Assembly: GCF_016756395.1 (NCBI RefSeq)
Contig: NZ_AP018365.1
Span: forward strand, 6,141,001 to 6,205,000
From: Streptomyces sp. SN-593
GTDB lineage: Bacteria > Actinomycetota > Actinomycetes > Streptomycetales > Streptomycetaceae
Length of the DNA stretch: 64,000 nucleotides
Direction: 5' to 3'
Position 1 is the stretch's first letter, and each line of letters opens with the position of its first letter. Positions 41,995 through 50,841 of the stretch are shown piece after piece. The notes beneath the pieces were generated by a model. It was given only the letters and a program-made list of their open reading frames with translations. It made no database searches and had not been told where the DNA came from. Made by a program: the position numbers and the translations under genes.

Positions 41995-42668
41995 CCGACC
42001 GGACGGCCGGCCCCGCGGCGGACCTCGCGAGCGACCCGGTGGCGGCGGCGCCCGCACCGGCCGCCGTGGACGTTCCCGCCGCCGGACCGGTCCCGCGCGC
42101 GGTGCCCGCCACCGGCGGGCCGCGCGCCACCCGCCCGCTGAACATCTGCGTCTTCCTGTCCGCCGCCGACCTGCCGGAGCGCTACACCGCGCCCGCCCGG
42201 GAGTTCGGCGGGCTGCTCGGCCGGGCCGGCCACACGCTGGTGTGGGGCGGCTCGGAGTCCGGGCTGATGAAGGTCGTGGCCGACGGTGCGCAGGAGGCGG
42301 GCGGGCGCCTGGTCGGCGTCTCCGTGGAATTCCTGCGGGCCAAGGCCCGCGCCGGCGCCGACGAGATGGTGATCGCACCCGACCTCGCCGCCCGCAAGGC
42401 CGAACTGCTGCGCCGCAGCGACGCGATCGTGGTGATGGTCGGCGGCACCGGCACTCTCGACGAGGCCACCGAGATCCTGGAGCTGAAGAAGCACGGGCTG
42501 CACGCCAAACCGGTGGTCGTGCTCAACAGCGCGGGTTTCTACGACGGGTTGGCCGCGCAGTTCCGCAGGATGGAGGCGGAGGGCTTCCTGCCCCTGCCGC
42601 TCTCCGAGCTGGTGCACTTCTCCGACGACGGCGCCGACGCGCTGGCCTACCTCCAGGAGCACGCGTGA
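41991..42668 (+). CDS. LOG-family protein (TIGR00730), cytokinin riboside 5'-monophosphate phosphoribohydrolase-like
   Basis: A 225-residue protein. After an Ala/Pro-rich N-terminal 47 residues come CVFLSAADLPERYTAPAREF, LVWGGSESGLMKVVADGAQE and VVMVGGTGTLDEATEILELK, the LOG family signatures; the canonical PGGxGTxxE here reads VGGTGTLDE. Family members release a purine base from nucleoside monophosphates; many bacterial ones have unknown roles. The GTG overlaps the mnmA stop (GTGA). An IS110 element follows 14 bases after its stop, separating it from the SDR gene with which it probably once formed an operon. Confidence 0.88.
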   Translation: MTDRTAGPAADLASDPVAAAPAPAAVDVPAAGPVPRAVPATGGPRATRPLNICVFLSAADLPERYTAPAREFGGLLGRAGHTLVWGGSESGLMKVVADGAQEAGGRLVGVSVEFLRAKARAGADEMVIAPDLAARKAELLRRSDAIVVMVGGTGTLDEATEILELKKHGLHAKPVVVLNSAGFYDGLAAQFRRMEAEGFLPLPLSELVHFSDDGADALAYLQEHA

Positions 42669-42685
42669 GTTTCCTGAGTCAACCT

Positions 42686-43939
42686 CTATGCCGCCAGGGG
42701 GGCGTCGGCGGTCGTGTTGATCTTGTTGTTGGCTTGGTGGATGTCGGGGTCGTAGCAGGTGCCGGTGCGCCAGCAGGCCCACATCACCCGGAGCCAGGAT
42801 CGGGCGAGGATTCGGACGGCGTGGGGGTGCCGCTTTTTGCGGGCCCGGGCGTCGTCGTAGATCTTGGCGGCCCACTGGCTGCCGTGTCGGCTGTTGTCGG
42901 CGAAGGTCGTGAGCGCGACGCGGGCTCTGCGGTTGGTCGCGAAGCGGAAAGCGACTGTGCGGGACTTGCCCGAGGCGCGGGTCACGGGGACGACGCCGGC
43001 TTCGGCGATCAGCTGTTCGCAGGTCTGGGCGCGTTCCAGGAGCGGGCCGATCTCGCCGATGACCTGGCCGAGGCTGATCGTGCCGATGCGCGGCAGGGTG
43101 GCGAACAGCGGCGCGTAAGGGTGCGTGGCGGTGGCCTCGGTGATGGCCTTGTCCAGGGCGCGGATGGTCGCGCGTATGCCGTGCACGAGCTGGACCTGGA
43201 CACGGATGAGGTGCTCGACGACCGTCTCGCTGAGGCGGGAGGCGGCTGTGGGGGCCGAGCGCAGGCGTTCGATGAGGACGCTGCCGGGCTTCTTGCCGCA
43301 GTAGCCACGGCGTTTGCACCAGGTTTCCAGGCGCCCCGCGGTGAGCTTGGCGGCGGAGGCCGGGGTCGGGTAGCGCTCCAGGAAGGCCTGGGCGATGTCG
43401 CTGTCGAGCTTGCCGAAGACTGCCTTGCCGCCGGGCCAGTGTTCGTCCAGGAGCGCGGCGAGTTGGTTGACGGCGGCGATGCGGGCCTCGATGTGGTCGG
43501 CGCGCTGGCGGGTGAGGGCCTGCAGGTCGAGAGTGGCCGGCTCGGTGGGCTCCAGCCGGGGCAGCAGGTGGCCGTCGGTGCGCAGGTAGTCGGCGAGTTT
43601 CATGCTGTCGCCGGCGTCGGTCTTGGCTTTGGAAGCGCCCCAGCGTGCCCGCATCGCGTGAAAGGCGTTCGGGTGCACCGGCACCACCGGGTGCCCGGCG
43701 GCCAGGAGCCGGTCGACGGCCAGGCCCCTGGTGGTCTCGATGGCGACCGGCAGGTCCGCGGGATCTGCGTGCTTGCGCAGCCGGGCCAGGGTCTTGGCGA
43801 ACCCTTCCTCGGTGTGGGTCGGTTCCCACCGGTCGATGCGTTTGCCGGTGTCGTCCATGACCGTCACGTCGTGCGTTTCGGTCGCCCAGTCCCATCCGAT
43901 GAACACGTGCGTCGTACTCCTGTACCGCTGGCGGAGCAC
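42686..43939 (-). CDS. IS110-family transposase (RuvC-like DEDD N-domain, serine C-domain)
   Basis: A 417-residue recombinase. The N-terminal RuvC-like part starts with FIGWDWATETHDVTVMDDTG (first Asp at 17), continues with VAIETTRGLAVDRL and the acidic AKTDAGDSMKLADYLRTD. The C-terminal transposase_20 part has LPRIGTISLGQVIGEIG, AEAGVVPVTRASGKSRTVAF and ARVALTTFADNSRHGSQWA, with the Ser/Gly region expected for the catalytic serine. Such enzymes are guided by a bridge RNA made from the noncoding end of the element. The stop codon TAG lies inside the CCTCTA end repeat. The frame is undamaged, so the element may be active. Confidence 0.93.
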   Translation of the reverse strand: MLRQRYRSTTHVFIGWDWATETHDVTVMDDTGKRIDRWEPTHTEEGFAKTLARLRKHADPADLPVAIETTRGLAVDRLLAAGHPVVPVHPNAFHAMRARWGASKAKTDAGDSMKLADYLRTDGHLLPRLEPTEPATLDLQALTRQRADHIEARIAAVNQLAALLDEHWPGGKAVFGKLDSDIAQAFLERYPTPASAAKLTAGRLETWCKRRGYCGKKPGSVLIERLRSAPTAASRLSETVVEHLIRVQVQLVHGIRATIRALDKAITEATATHPYAPLFATLPRIGTISLGQVIGEIGPLLERAQTCEQLIAEAGVVPVTRASGKSRTVAFRFATNRRARVALTTFADNSRHGSQWAAKIYDDARARKKRHPHAVRILARSWLRVMWACWRTGTCYDPDIHQANNKINTTADAPLAA

Positions 43940-44139
43940 CTGCCCGGTGGTGAGGTCGTCTGCCGGGAGCTCATTAATCGGCCCTCTGCGGGGCGTGTCC
44001 CTGAAGCCGATCAGACGGCCTCGGCCCGGCAGGGCTGGCAGAACTCACGCTGGCCGTCGAACGGCTCGCGACGATGGCCATGCACCCGCCGGGACCGAGA
44101 GGTCACAACCCTACCGAAGAGGGCTGCAGAAGGGATGGT
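43940..44139 (-). ncRNA. Candidate bridge (seek) RNA region of the IS110 element
   Basis: In IS110-group elements the noncoding part upstream of the transposase gene encodes a bridge RNA of roughly 150-200 bases whose two loops pair with target and donor DNA. This 200-base segment is the only place for it here. It has several self-complementary stretches (for example CCGGCAGGGCTGGC and GGCCGTCGAACGGC on either strand). I could not fold it or assign the loops by eye, so the call rests on family knowledge and position. Confidence 0.5.
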
Positions 44140-44145
44140 CCTCTA

Positions 44146-44847
44146 ATGAGCGTCCATCTCGTCACCGGCGCCGGATCGGGCATCGGCGCCGTCGTCGCCC
44201 GCACCCTGCTGGCCCGCGGCGACGACCTGTGGCTGCTCGCCCGGGACGCCGGCCGGGCCCGGCAGCTCGCCGACGCGTTCCCCGGGGCGCGCACCGTCGT
44301 CGGGGACCTCGCGGTCCCGGCCCGGCTGTCCTGGGCGCTGGAGAAGCAGGCGCTCCCGGACCGGCTGGACTCGCTGCTGCACGTCGCCGGCACCGTGGAC
44401 CTCGGGCCGGTGGGCGACATCACCCCGAAGCTGTGGGAGCACACCCTCGCGGTCAACCTCGTCGGCCCCGCCGAACTGACCCGACTGGTGCTGCCCCAAC
44501 TGCGGCTGTCCCGCGGCACCGTGGTCTTCGTCAACTCCGGCGCCGGGCTGCAGGCGCACGCCGAGTGGAGCGCGTACGCCGCGAGCAAGCACGGCCTGAG
44601 GGCCCTCGCGGACTCGCTGCGCGCCGAGGAGCAGGACGCCGGCGTCCGCGTCACCACGGTCTACCCCGGGCGGACCGCCACGCCGATGCAGCAGAAGGTC
44701 CACCAGCAGGAGGGCAGGCCGTACGACCCCTCGCGCTGGATCGCCCCGGAGTCCGTGGCGACCGCCCTGCTGACCGCGCTGGACCTGCCCGCCGACGCCA
44801 CGATCCCGGACCTCACGGTCCGCCCCGGCCCCGGGCGTGCGACCTGA
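44146..44847 (+). CDS. SDR-family oxidoreductase
   Basis: A 233-residue classical short-chain dehydrogenase. The cofactor motif GAGSGIG is at residues 8-14, NxAG-like HVAGTVD follows, and the catalytic Ser/Tyr/Lys are in FVNSGAG and SAYAASKHG. The ATG stands directly after the right end of the IS110 element, so its ribosome-binding site (AGAAGGGATGG) and any nearby promoter now come from the element. Before insertion it was probably the third gene of the mnmA-LOG operon, about 20 bases behind the LOG stop. The substrate is unknown. Confidence 0.9.
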   Translation: MSVHLVTGAGSGIGAVVARTLLARGDDLWLLARDAGRARQLADAFPGARTVVGDLAVPARLSWALEKQALPDRLDSLLHVAGTVDLGPVGDITPKLWEHTLAVNLVGPAELTRLVLPQLRLSRGTVVFVNSGAGLQAHAEWSAYAASKHGLRALADSLRAEEQDAGVRVTTVYPGRTATPMQQKVHQQEGRPYDPSRWIAPESVATALLTALDLPADATIPDLTVRPGPGRAT

Positions 44848-44919
44848 CGCACCCGCGGCCGGCACCCGCGGCCCGGACCGGCGGTCCGGGCGGACCGGCC
44901 GAGCCTCTACGCTGCCAGC

Positions 44920-45945
44920 GTGAGCACCGAGACCAGTGAACGTTTCACCCTGCCCGAGGGCGCCGCGACGGGCGTGGGGTCGATGCCCGGGGGAGACGCG
45001 CGAGAAGCCGCCCGGGTGGCCACGCAGGCCGTCGACACGCTGCCCCACCTTCCCGAGCTGCCGGGCCGCGGTCCGGGCGCGGACATGATCGGCCGCACCC
45101 TCGGCCTGCTGGTGGACCTCTACGCGCGGGTGGAGCCCAGCGGCTGGCGGTTCGGCGACCGCCCCGGCCGCGACACCAAGCGGGCCAGGGCCTGGCTCGG
45201 CGAGGACCTGGACGCGCTGGAGGAGTTCACGCAGGGCCACGAGGGCCCGCTCAAGATCCAGGCGGTCGGCCCCTGGACGCTCGCCTCGGCCGTCGAACTG
45301 CACGGCGGCGAGGCCGCGCTGCGCGACCCGGGCGCCGTCCGCGACCTGACCGCCTCCCTCGCCGAGGGCCTGCGCGCTCACCTCGCGGACGTCCGCCGCC
45401 GGGTGCCCGGCGCCCGGCTGCTGCTGCAACTGGACGAGCCGGGCATCACCGCGGTGCTGCGCGGCCAGGTCCGGACCGCCAGCGGCTACCGCACCCACCG
45501 CGCGGTGGACCGCGCCGTCGTGGAGGGCGCGCTGCGCGACCTGGTCGGCGCGGCACAGACGGCCGGCGCGGCCGTCAGCGTCCACTCGTGCGCCCCCGAC
45601 GTGCCGTTCGCGCTGCTGCGCCGCGCCGGGGTCGCCGGCATCTCCTTCGACTTCGGTCTGCTCACCGAGCGTGACTGGGACGCGTTCGGCGAGGCCGTCG
45701 AGGCCGGCACCGCGCTCTTCGCCGGTGTCGTGCCCGGCACGGACGCCCCGTTGTCGGACCCAGCCGGTAGCGTCAGTGGTGTTCGGGCGCTGTGGCGCAG
45801 GTTGGGACTGGCACCGGGGGCGTTGGGCTCCTCCGTCGCCGTCACCCCGTCCTGCGGTCTGGCGGGGGCCTCACCGGCCTATGCCCGTGCCGCGCTCGTG
45901 CACTGCGCGAGGGCGGCGCGCTCGCTCGTCGACAACCCGGAGTGA
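44920..45945 (+). CDS. MetE C-terminal-type methionine synthase-like protein
   Basis: A 341-residue protein resembling the catalytic C-terminal half of cobalamin-independent methionine synthase (ATGVGSMPGGDAREAARVAT at the start, LKIQAVGPWTLASAVELHG, LLLQLDEPGITAVLRGQV, VSVHSCAPDVPF and TPSCGLAGASP). His and Cys in VHSCAPD and the Cys in SCGLAG are in place for zinc. Stand-alone versions are common in actinobacteria and archaea; whether they make methionine from homocysteine with folate or use another methyl donor is open. TACGCT lies 6 bases before the GTG with no ribosome-binding site, so the message is probably leaderless. Confidence 0.88.
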   Translation: MSTETSERFTLPEGAATGVGSMPGGDAREAARVATQAVDTLPHLPELPGRGPGADMIGRTLGLLVDLYARVEPSGWRFGDRPGRDTKRARAWLGEDLDALEEFTQGHEGPLKIQAVGPWTLASAVELHGGEAALRDPGAVRDLTASLAEGLRAHLADVRRRVPGARLLLQLDEPGITAVLRGQVRTASGYRTHRAVDRAVVEGALRDLVGAAQTAGAAVSVHSCAPDVPFALLRRAGVAGISFDFGLLTERDWDAFGEAVEAGTALFAGVVPGTDAPLSDPAGSVSGVRALWRRLGLAPGALGSSVAVTPSCGLAGASPAYARAALVHCARAARSLVDNPE

Positions 45946-45993
45946 CGAGGCAGTGCGGCCGCTTGCGGCCCGATTGGTAGGAGGGACACGGAC

Positions 45994-48333
45994 GTGGCAG
46001 CCGAGCAGGAGGCCGGCCGGGCGGAGATCCCCGCCGAGGCCCGCGAGGAGCACGCGCGCCTGGCCGAGCAGGTCGAGGAGCACCGCTTCCGCTACTACGT
46101 GAACGACGCGCCGGTGGTCAGTGACGCCGAGTTCGACCGGCTGCTGCGCCGGCTGGAGGCGGTCGAGGAGCGGCACCCCTCGCTGCGCACCCCGGACTCG
46201 CCCACCCAGAAGGTCGCGGGGGCCTACGAGACGGAGTTCACCTCCGTCCAGCACCGCGAGCGCCTGCTCTCGCTGGACAACGCCTTCAGCGACGAGGAAC
46301 TGGCGACCTGGGCCGACCGGGTCGCCGCCGAACTCGGCCCGCCCGACAACGCCCGCAGCCCGTACCACTTCCTGTGCGAACTGAAGGTCGACGGCCTCGC
46401 GGTCAACCTCACCTACGAAGGCGGCCGGCTGACCCGCGCCGCCACCCGCGGCGACGGCCGCACCGGCGAGGACATCACGCCGAACGTCCGCACCATCTCC
46501 GACATCCCCGACCGGCTGGCCGGCGACAGCGTGCCCGACCTGGTCGAGATCCGCGGCGAGGTCTACTTCCCCGGCGACAAGTTCGAGGAGCTGAACGCGC
46601 GGCTGGTCGAGGCCGGCGACAAGCCCTTCGCCAACCCGCGGAACGCCGCGGCCGGCTCGCTGCGCCAGAAGGACCCCCGGGTCACCGCCACCCGCCCGCT
46701 GCGCATGGTGGTGCACGGTATCGGCGCCCGCGAGGGCTTCGACGTCGACTGCCAGTCGCACGCCTACGAACTGCTGCGCGCGTGGGGCCTGCCCACCGCC
46801 CGCCACAACAAGGTGGCCGGCTCGCTCGCCGCCGTCCGCGAGTTCATCGCCTACTACGGCGAGCACCGCCACGACGTCGAGCACGAGATCGACGGCGTCG
46901 TGGTCAAGGTCGACGAGGTCCCGCTCCAGGGCCGGCTCGGTTCCACCTCGCGCGCCCCGCGCTGGGCGATCGCCTGGAAGTACGCCCCGGAGGAGGTCAA
47001 CACCAAGCTGCTGGACATCCGGGTCGGCGTCGGCCGCACCGGCCGGGTCACGCCGTACGCGGTGGTCGAACCGGTCACCGTGGCCGGCTCCGAGGTCGAG
47101 TTCGCCACCCTGCACAACCAGGAGGTGGTGAAGAAGAAGGGCGTGCTGATCGGCGACACCGTGGTGCTGCGCAAGGCCGGGGACGTCATCCCGGAGATCC
47201 TGGGCCCGGTGGCCGACCTGCGGGACGGCGGCGAGCGGGAGTTCGTGATGCCCGCCGAGTGCCCCGAGTGCGGCACCGCCCTCCAGCCGATGAAGGAGGG
47301 CGACATCGATCTGCGCTGCCCCAACGCGCGGCGCTGCCCCGCCCAGTTGCGCGAGCGGATCTTCTACCTCGCCGGCCGCCGCTGCCTGGACATCGAAGCC
47401 CTCGGATACGTCGCGGCGACCGCGCTGACCCAGCCGCTCGCCCCCGACCAGCCGCCGATGGCCGACGAGGGCGACCTCTTCGCCCTCGACATCGAGCGGC
47501 TGCTGCCGATCCGGTCGTACGTCCTGGACCAGGACACCGGCCTGCCCAAGCGCGACCCGGAGACCGGCGAGGAGAAGGTGGTCACCTTCTTCGCCAACCA
47601 GAAGGGCGAGCCGAAGAAGAACGCGCTGGCCATGCTGGAGAACATCGCGGCGGCCAAGGAGCGCCCGCTGGCCCGGGTGATCACGGGGCTGTCCATCCGG
47701 CACGTCGGCCCGGTGGCCGCCGAGGCGCTCGCCCGCGAGTTCCGCGACCTGGACCGGATCAAGGACGCCGAGGAGGCCGAGCTGGCCGCGGTCGACGGGG
47801 TCGGGCCGACCATCGCCGCCTCGCTCAAGCAGTGGTTCGCGGTGGACTGGCACCTGGAGATCATCGAGAAGTGGCGCGCCGCCGGTGTGACCTTCACCGA
47901 GGAGGGCTCCGACGAGGGGCCGCGGCCCCTGGAGGGGCTGACCGTGGTGGTGACCGGCACGCTCGCCGGGCACACCCGCGACGGCGCGAAGGAGCAGCTG
48001 AGCGCCCTGGGCGCGAAGGTCACCGGTTCGGTCTCCAAGAAGACCCACTTCGTGGTGGTCGGCGACAACCCCGGCTCGAAGTACGACAAGGCGGTCCAGC
48101 TCAAGGTCCCGATCCTCGACGAGGCGGGCTTCGGAGTGCTCCTCGACCAGGGCGCGGACGCCGCCCGTGCGGTGACGGTGAACCCGCCGGAGCCGGAGCC
48201 GGCGGCAGAGCAGGCAGCGGAGACGGCGGGGGAGCCGGGGCAGGAGGCGGAGCCGGAAGCAGCCCCGGAGCAGGAGGCGGACCCGGCGGACCCGGCCGGC
48301 CCGGCGGCCGGACCCGACGGCACATCAGACTGA
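45994..48333 (+). CDS. ligA: NAD-dependent DNA ligase LigA
   Basis: A 779-residue essential ligase sealing nicks in replication and repair. The Ia domain (RFRYYVNDAPVVSDAEFDRL) and the adenylation motif KVDG at 131-134 are followed by the OB fold, a zinc finger (AECPECGTALQPMKEGDIDL, RCPNARRC), helix-hairpin-helix repeats and the BRCT domain (GLTVVVTGTLAGHTRDGAKE, KTHFVVVGDNPGSK). The GTG has GGAGGGA upstream. The protein ends in an acidic Glu/Ala/Pro tail of about 50 residues that most bacterial LigA proteins lack but which is seen in some Streptomyces. Confidence 0.98.
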   Translation: MAAEQEAGRAEIPAEAREEHARLAEQVEEHRFRYYVNDAPVVSDAEFDRLLRRLEAVEERHPSLRTPDSPTQKVAGAYETEFTSVQHRERLLSLDNAFSDEELATWADRVAAELGPPDNARSPYHFLCELKVDGLAVNLTYEGGRLTRAATRGDGRTGEDITPNVRTISDIPDRLAGDSVPDLVEIRGEVYFPGDKFEELNARLVEAGDKPFANPRNAAAGSLRQKDPRVTATRPLRMVVHGIGAREGFDVDCQSHAYELLRAWGLPTARHNKVAGSLAAVREFIAYYGEHRHDVEHEIDGVVVKVDEVPLQGRLGSTSRAPRWAIAWKYAPEEVNTKLLDIRVGVGRTGRVTPYAVVEPVTVAGSEVEFATLHNQEVVKKKGVLIGDTVVLRKAGDVIPEILGPVADLRDGGEREFVMPAECPECGTALQPMKEGDIDLRCPNARRCPAQLRERIFYLAGRRCLDIEALGYVAATALTQPLAPDQPPMADEGDLFALDIERLLPIRSYVLDQDTGLPKRDPETGEEKVVTFFANQKGEPKKNALAMLENIAAAKERPLARVITGLSIRHVGPVAAEALAREFRDLDRIKDAEEAELAAVDGVGPTIAASLKQWFAVDWHLEIIEKWRAAGVTFTEEGSDEGPRPLEGLTVVVTGTLAGHTRDGAKEQLSALGAKVTGSVSKKTHFVVVGDNPGSKYDKAVQLKVPILDEAGFGVLLDQGADAARAVTVNPPEPEPAAEQAAETAGEPGQEAEPEAAPEQEADPADPAGPAAGPDGTSD

Positions 48334-48351
48334 CCTACCGCCACATGTCAC

Positions 48352-48427
48352 CCGATCGGCCTATATCAGAACGGCGAGTTCGGGTGCGGACGTACCGGGG
48401 CGCACGGAAGCATTGACGGCCGATCGG
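48352..48427. promoter_or_regulatory. Pair of identical 8-bp palindromes upstream of the GGDEF-EAL gene
   Basis: CCGATCGG occurs at 48352-48359 and 48420-48427, each extended to form a 10-base inverted repeat pair CCGATCGGCC...GGCCGATCGG, 68 bases apart. The pair lies 137-212 bases before the GGDEF-EAL start in a 230-base gap with no other gene. Looping by one regulator bound at both sites is possible; it is not the BldD consensus. Confidence 0.4.
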
Positions 48428-48563
48428 TGCCCGCGACGGCGTGCCGCGGCCTACTGTTGAGGAGCGCTCCCGTCGGGCAGCAGGATCGCGGCGGCCCACC
48501 CGTCCGCCCCGTGTCCGTCCCGGCACTCGCGCACCTGCTTGCTTCACGGGCTGTGAGAGGGAC

Positions 48564-50702
48564 ATGGGTATGGAACCCACGGAGAGTGCCGGAGCGGCAC
48601 GGCTGCCCCGGAGCAGCGCGGCCGCGCCGGTCCTCCCCACCTGCCCGGCGCCCGTCGTGCGCTGGTCCGTGCTGGTCGCGGCGACCGCCGTGCTCGCCGC
48701 CGGGGTCGGGCGGCTGCTGGACGACGGCGACGCGCTGTTCCCCGGCGGCCGGGTCGGCTGGGCGCTGGCGGTGCTCACCGGCATCATCGTCGGCCATCTC
48801 GTCGCGATGGGACGCGACCGGTGGTGGGGCGGCACCGGTTCCGGTGCCGCCCTCGTGCTGGCGGTGCTGCTGCTGTTCGGCTGGGTGCCCGCGGTGCTGG
48901 TCAGCCTCGCCGTGGTGGTGCTGGTCGGTGCCGCCCGCCGGCACCGGTGGTGGCAGGCCGGACTGCACGGCGCCATCGACGTGCTCGGCATCGGGGCGGG
49001 CGCGCTCAGCCTCGCCCTGTTCGGCATCCACCCGTCCGTGGCGCGGCCCTGGACCACGTCCGGCTGGGACTGGTCGGCGCTGCCGGCCGTCGTCGTCACC
49101 GCCCTGGCCTACCTAGCCGCGACCCGGGCCCTGATGTGGGCCGCGTTCGCGCCCCGCGGCGGCCTGCCCACGGTGGCGCGCACCGCCCTGGTCCGGCAGG
49201 GCCTGGTGGGCGCGGCCCTGCTGGGCATCTCCCCGCTGATCCTCGTGGTCGCCTGCGACGAGCCGGCACTGCTGCCGCTGTTCGCGGTGCCGCTGATCGC
49301 GCTCGACTCCACGCTGTGGATCGTGCACGCCCGGGCCGAGGAGCAGTTGCGCGACCCGCTGACCGGCCTGCCGAACCGGCAGTGGCTGCTGGAGCGCACG
49401 TGGTCGGCCATCGACACCGCGCGCAGCGCCGGCAGCGGCGGACCCGACACGAGCCCGCCCGGCAGTTGGGGCCGGGTCGGACTGATCCTCATCGACCTCG
49501 ACAAGTTCCGGTCGGTCAACGACACCCTCGGACACCTGGCCGGCGACCGGCTGCTGCTCCAGGTCGCCGACCGGCTGCGGCTGGCCCTGCCGCGCGGCGC
49601 CGAGGCGGCCCGGCTCGGCGGCGACGAGTTCGCGGTGCTGCTGCCCGCCTGCGACTCCGCCACCCGCGCGCAGCGGATCGCCCGCTCCCTGGTCGCCGCG
49701 CTCGGCTCACCGCTGAACCTCGACGGGCTGACGCTGGTGCTGGAGGCCAGCGCCGGCGTCAGCGTCTTCCCCGAGCACGCCTCCGACGCGGAGGGGCTGC
49801 TGCGCCGCGCCGACGTGGCGATGTACCAGGCCAAACGGGACCGCAGCGGCGCGGAGGTCTACGAGGCCACCCGCGACGCCAACACCCCCGACCGGCTCGG
49901 CCTGCTCGGCGACCTGCGGCGGGCGCTGGACGCCGGCGACGTCGAACTCCACTACCAGCCGAAGGTGCGGTTCGACGGCCAGGTGGCCGGGTTGGAGGCG
50001 CTCGTCCGCTGGGAGCACCCCGAGCGGGGCCGGGTCAACCCGGAGGAGTTCATCGCGATGGCGGAGACCTCCGGGCTGATGCCGCGGCTGACCGAGTACG
50101 TCCTGGACACCGCGCTCGCCCAGATCGCCCGGTGGCGCGCCCTCGGACTCGACGTGCCCGTCGCCGTCAACGTCTCGCCCCGCGACGTCCACAGCCCGGG
50201 TTTCGCCGGCGCGGTCGCCGCCCGGCTGTCCCGCCACCAGGTGCCGCCCGGCTCGCTCCAACTGGAGATCACCGAGCACGTCCTGCTGGAGGACCCGCAG
50301 CGGGCCGCCGACACGCTCAACGGGCTCACCGGGCACGGCGTGAAGATGTCCCTGGACGACTTCGGCACCGGCTACTCCTCGCTGGTGCACCTGCGGCGGC
50401 TGCCGGTCAGCGAGCTGAAGATCGACCGCTCGTTCGTGGCCCGGCTCATCGCGGACGCCGAGGACGCGGAGATCGTGCGCTGCACCATCGACCTCGCGCA
50501 CTCCCTCGGGCTCATGGTCGTCGCGGAGGGCGTCGAGGACGACGAGACCTGGGAGCGGCTGCGGGACCTGCGGTGCGACGCGGTCCAGGGCTGGCTGGTG
50601 GCCGCCGCCATGCCCGAGCAGGAGGCGACGCACTGGCTCCAGGCGCGGGGGGACCGCGGCTGGCAGCGGCCCGCCGCCGCCCTCCCCGCCGAGCACGCGT
50701 AG
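48564..50702 (+). CDS. rmdB: Membrane GGDEF-EAL protein (c-di-GMP turnover), RmdB-like
   Basis: A 712-residue membrane protein. Residues 30-255 form about six to eight helices, followed by a GGDEF domain (DPLTGLPNRQWLLERTW, LILIDLDKFRSVNDTLGH, GGDEF at 352-356) and an EAL domain (LEALVRWEHP with EAL at 478-480, ITEHVLL, LDDFGTGYSSL, LKIDRSFV, VAEGVEDD). Both catalytic signatures are intact, so synthesis and breakdown of c-di-GMP are possible. In S. coelicolor, from memory, the gene beside ligA is rmdB, a phosphodiesterase controlling aerial development; name and role here rest on that synteny. GAGAGG precedes the chosen ATG. Confidence 0.9.
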   Translation: MGMEPTESAGAARLPRSSAAAPVLPTCPAPVVRWSVLVAATAVLAAGVGRLLDDGDALFPGGRVGWALAVLTGIIVGHLVAMGRDRWWGGTGSGAALVLAVLLLFGWVPAVLVSLAVVVLVGAARRHRWWQAGLHGAIDVLGIGAGALSLALFGIHPSVARPWTTSGWDWSALPAVVVTALAYLAATRALMWAAFAPRGGLPTVARTALVRQGLVGAALLGISPLILVVACDEPALLPLFAVPLIALDSTLWIVHARAEEQLRDPLTGLPNRQWLLERTWSAIDTARSAGSGGPDTSPPGSWGRVGLILIDLDKFRSVNDTLGHLAGDRLLLQVADRLRLALPRGAEAARLGGDEFAVLLPACDSATRAQRIARSLVAALGSPLNLDGLTLVLEASAGVSVFPEHASDAEGLLRRADVAMYQAKRDRSGAEVYEATRDANTPDRLGLLGDLRRALDAGDVELHYQPKVRFDGQVAGLEALVRWEHPERGRVNPEEFIAMAETSGLMPRLTEYVLDTALAQIARWRALGLDVPVAVNVSPRDVHSPGFAGAVAARLSRHQVPPGSLQLEITEHVLLEDPQRAADTLNGLTGHGVKMSLDDFGTGYSSLVHLRRLPVSELKIDRSFVARLIADAEDAEIVRCTIDLAHSLGLMVVAEGVEDDETWERLRDLRCDAVQGWLVAAAMPEQEATHWLQARGDRGWQRPAAALPAEHA

Positions 50703-50841
50703 CGGGTCCGCCCGCGCGGGCGGAGGGCGGGCGCGGGGCGGGCATCCCCTTCGCCCGGGGGAAACGGGGTGCGGGTCCCCGCGCGCGGCACCGTAGGATT
50801 GGTCGCACCCATTGACATCTCACCCCGCAGAGGACCGCTGC

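Larger units (their letters stand above)
42684..44141 (-). mobile_element. IS110-family insertion sequence
   Basis: About 1.46 kb containing an IS110-type transposase and a 200-base noncoding 5' part. The sequence CCTCTA occurs at both ends (42683-42688 and 44140-44145). IS110 elements lack terminal inverted repeats and recombine at a core dinucleotide, CT in the well-studied IS621; the CT inside this repeat fits that, and the size is normal. The transposase stop codon lies in the left copy, and the start codon of the SDR gene follows the right copy at once. The element looks intact. Exact ends may differ by a few bases. Confidence 0.8.

Noticed and set aside
46374..48416. 680-codon plus-strand frame overlapping ligA
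   Set aside because: It overlaps an intact ligA in another frame and translates to Arg/Pro/Gly-rich sequence without structure.
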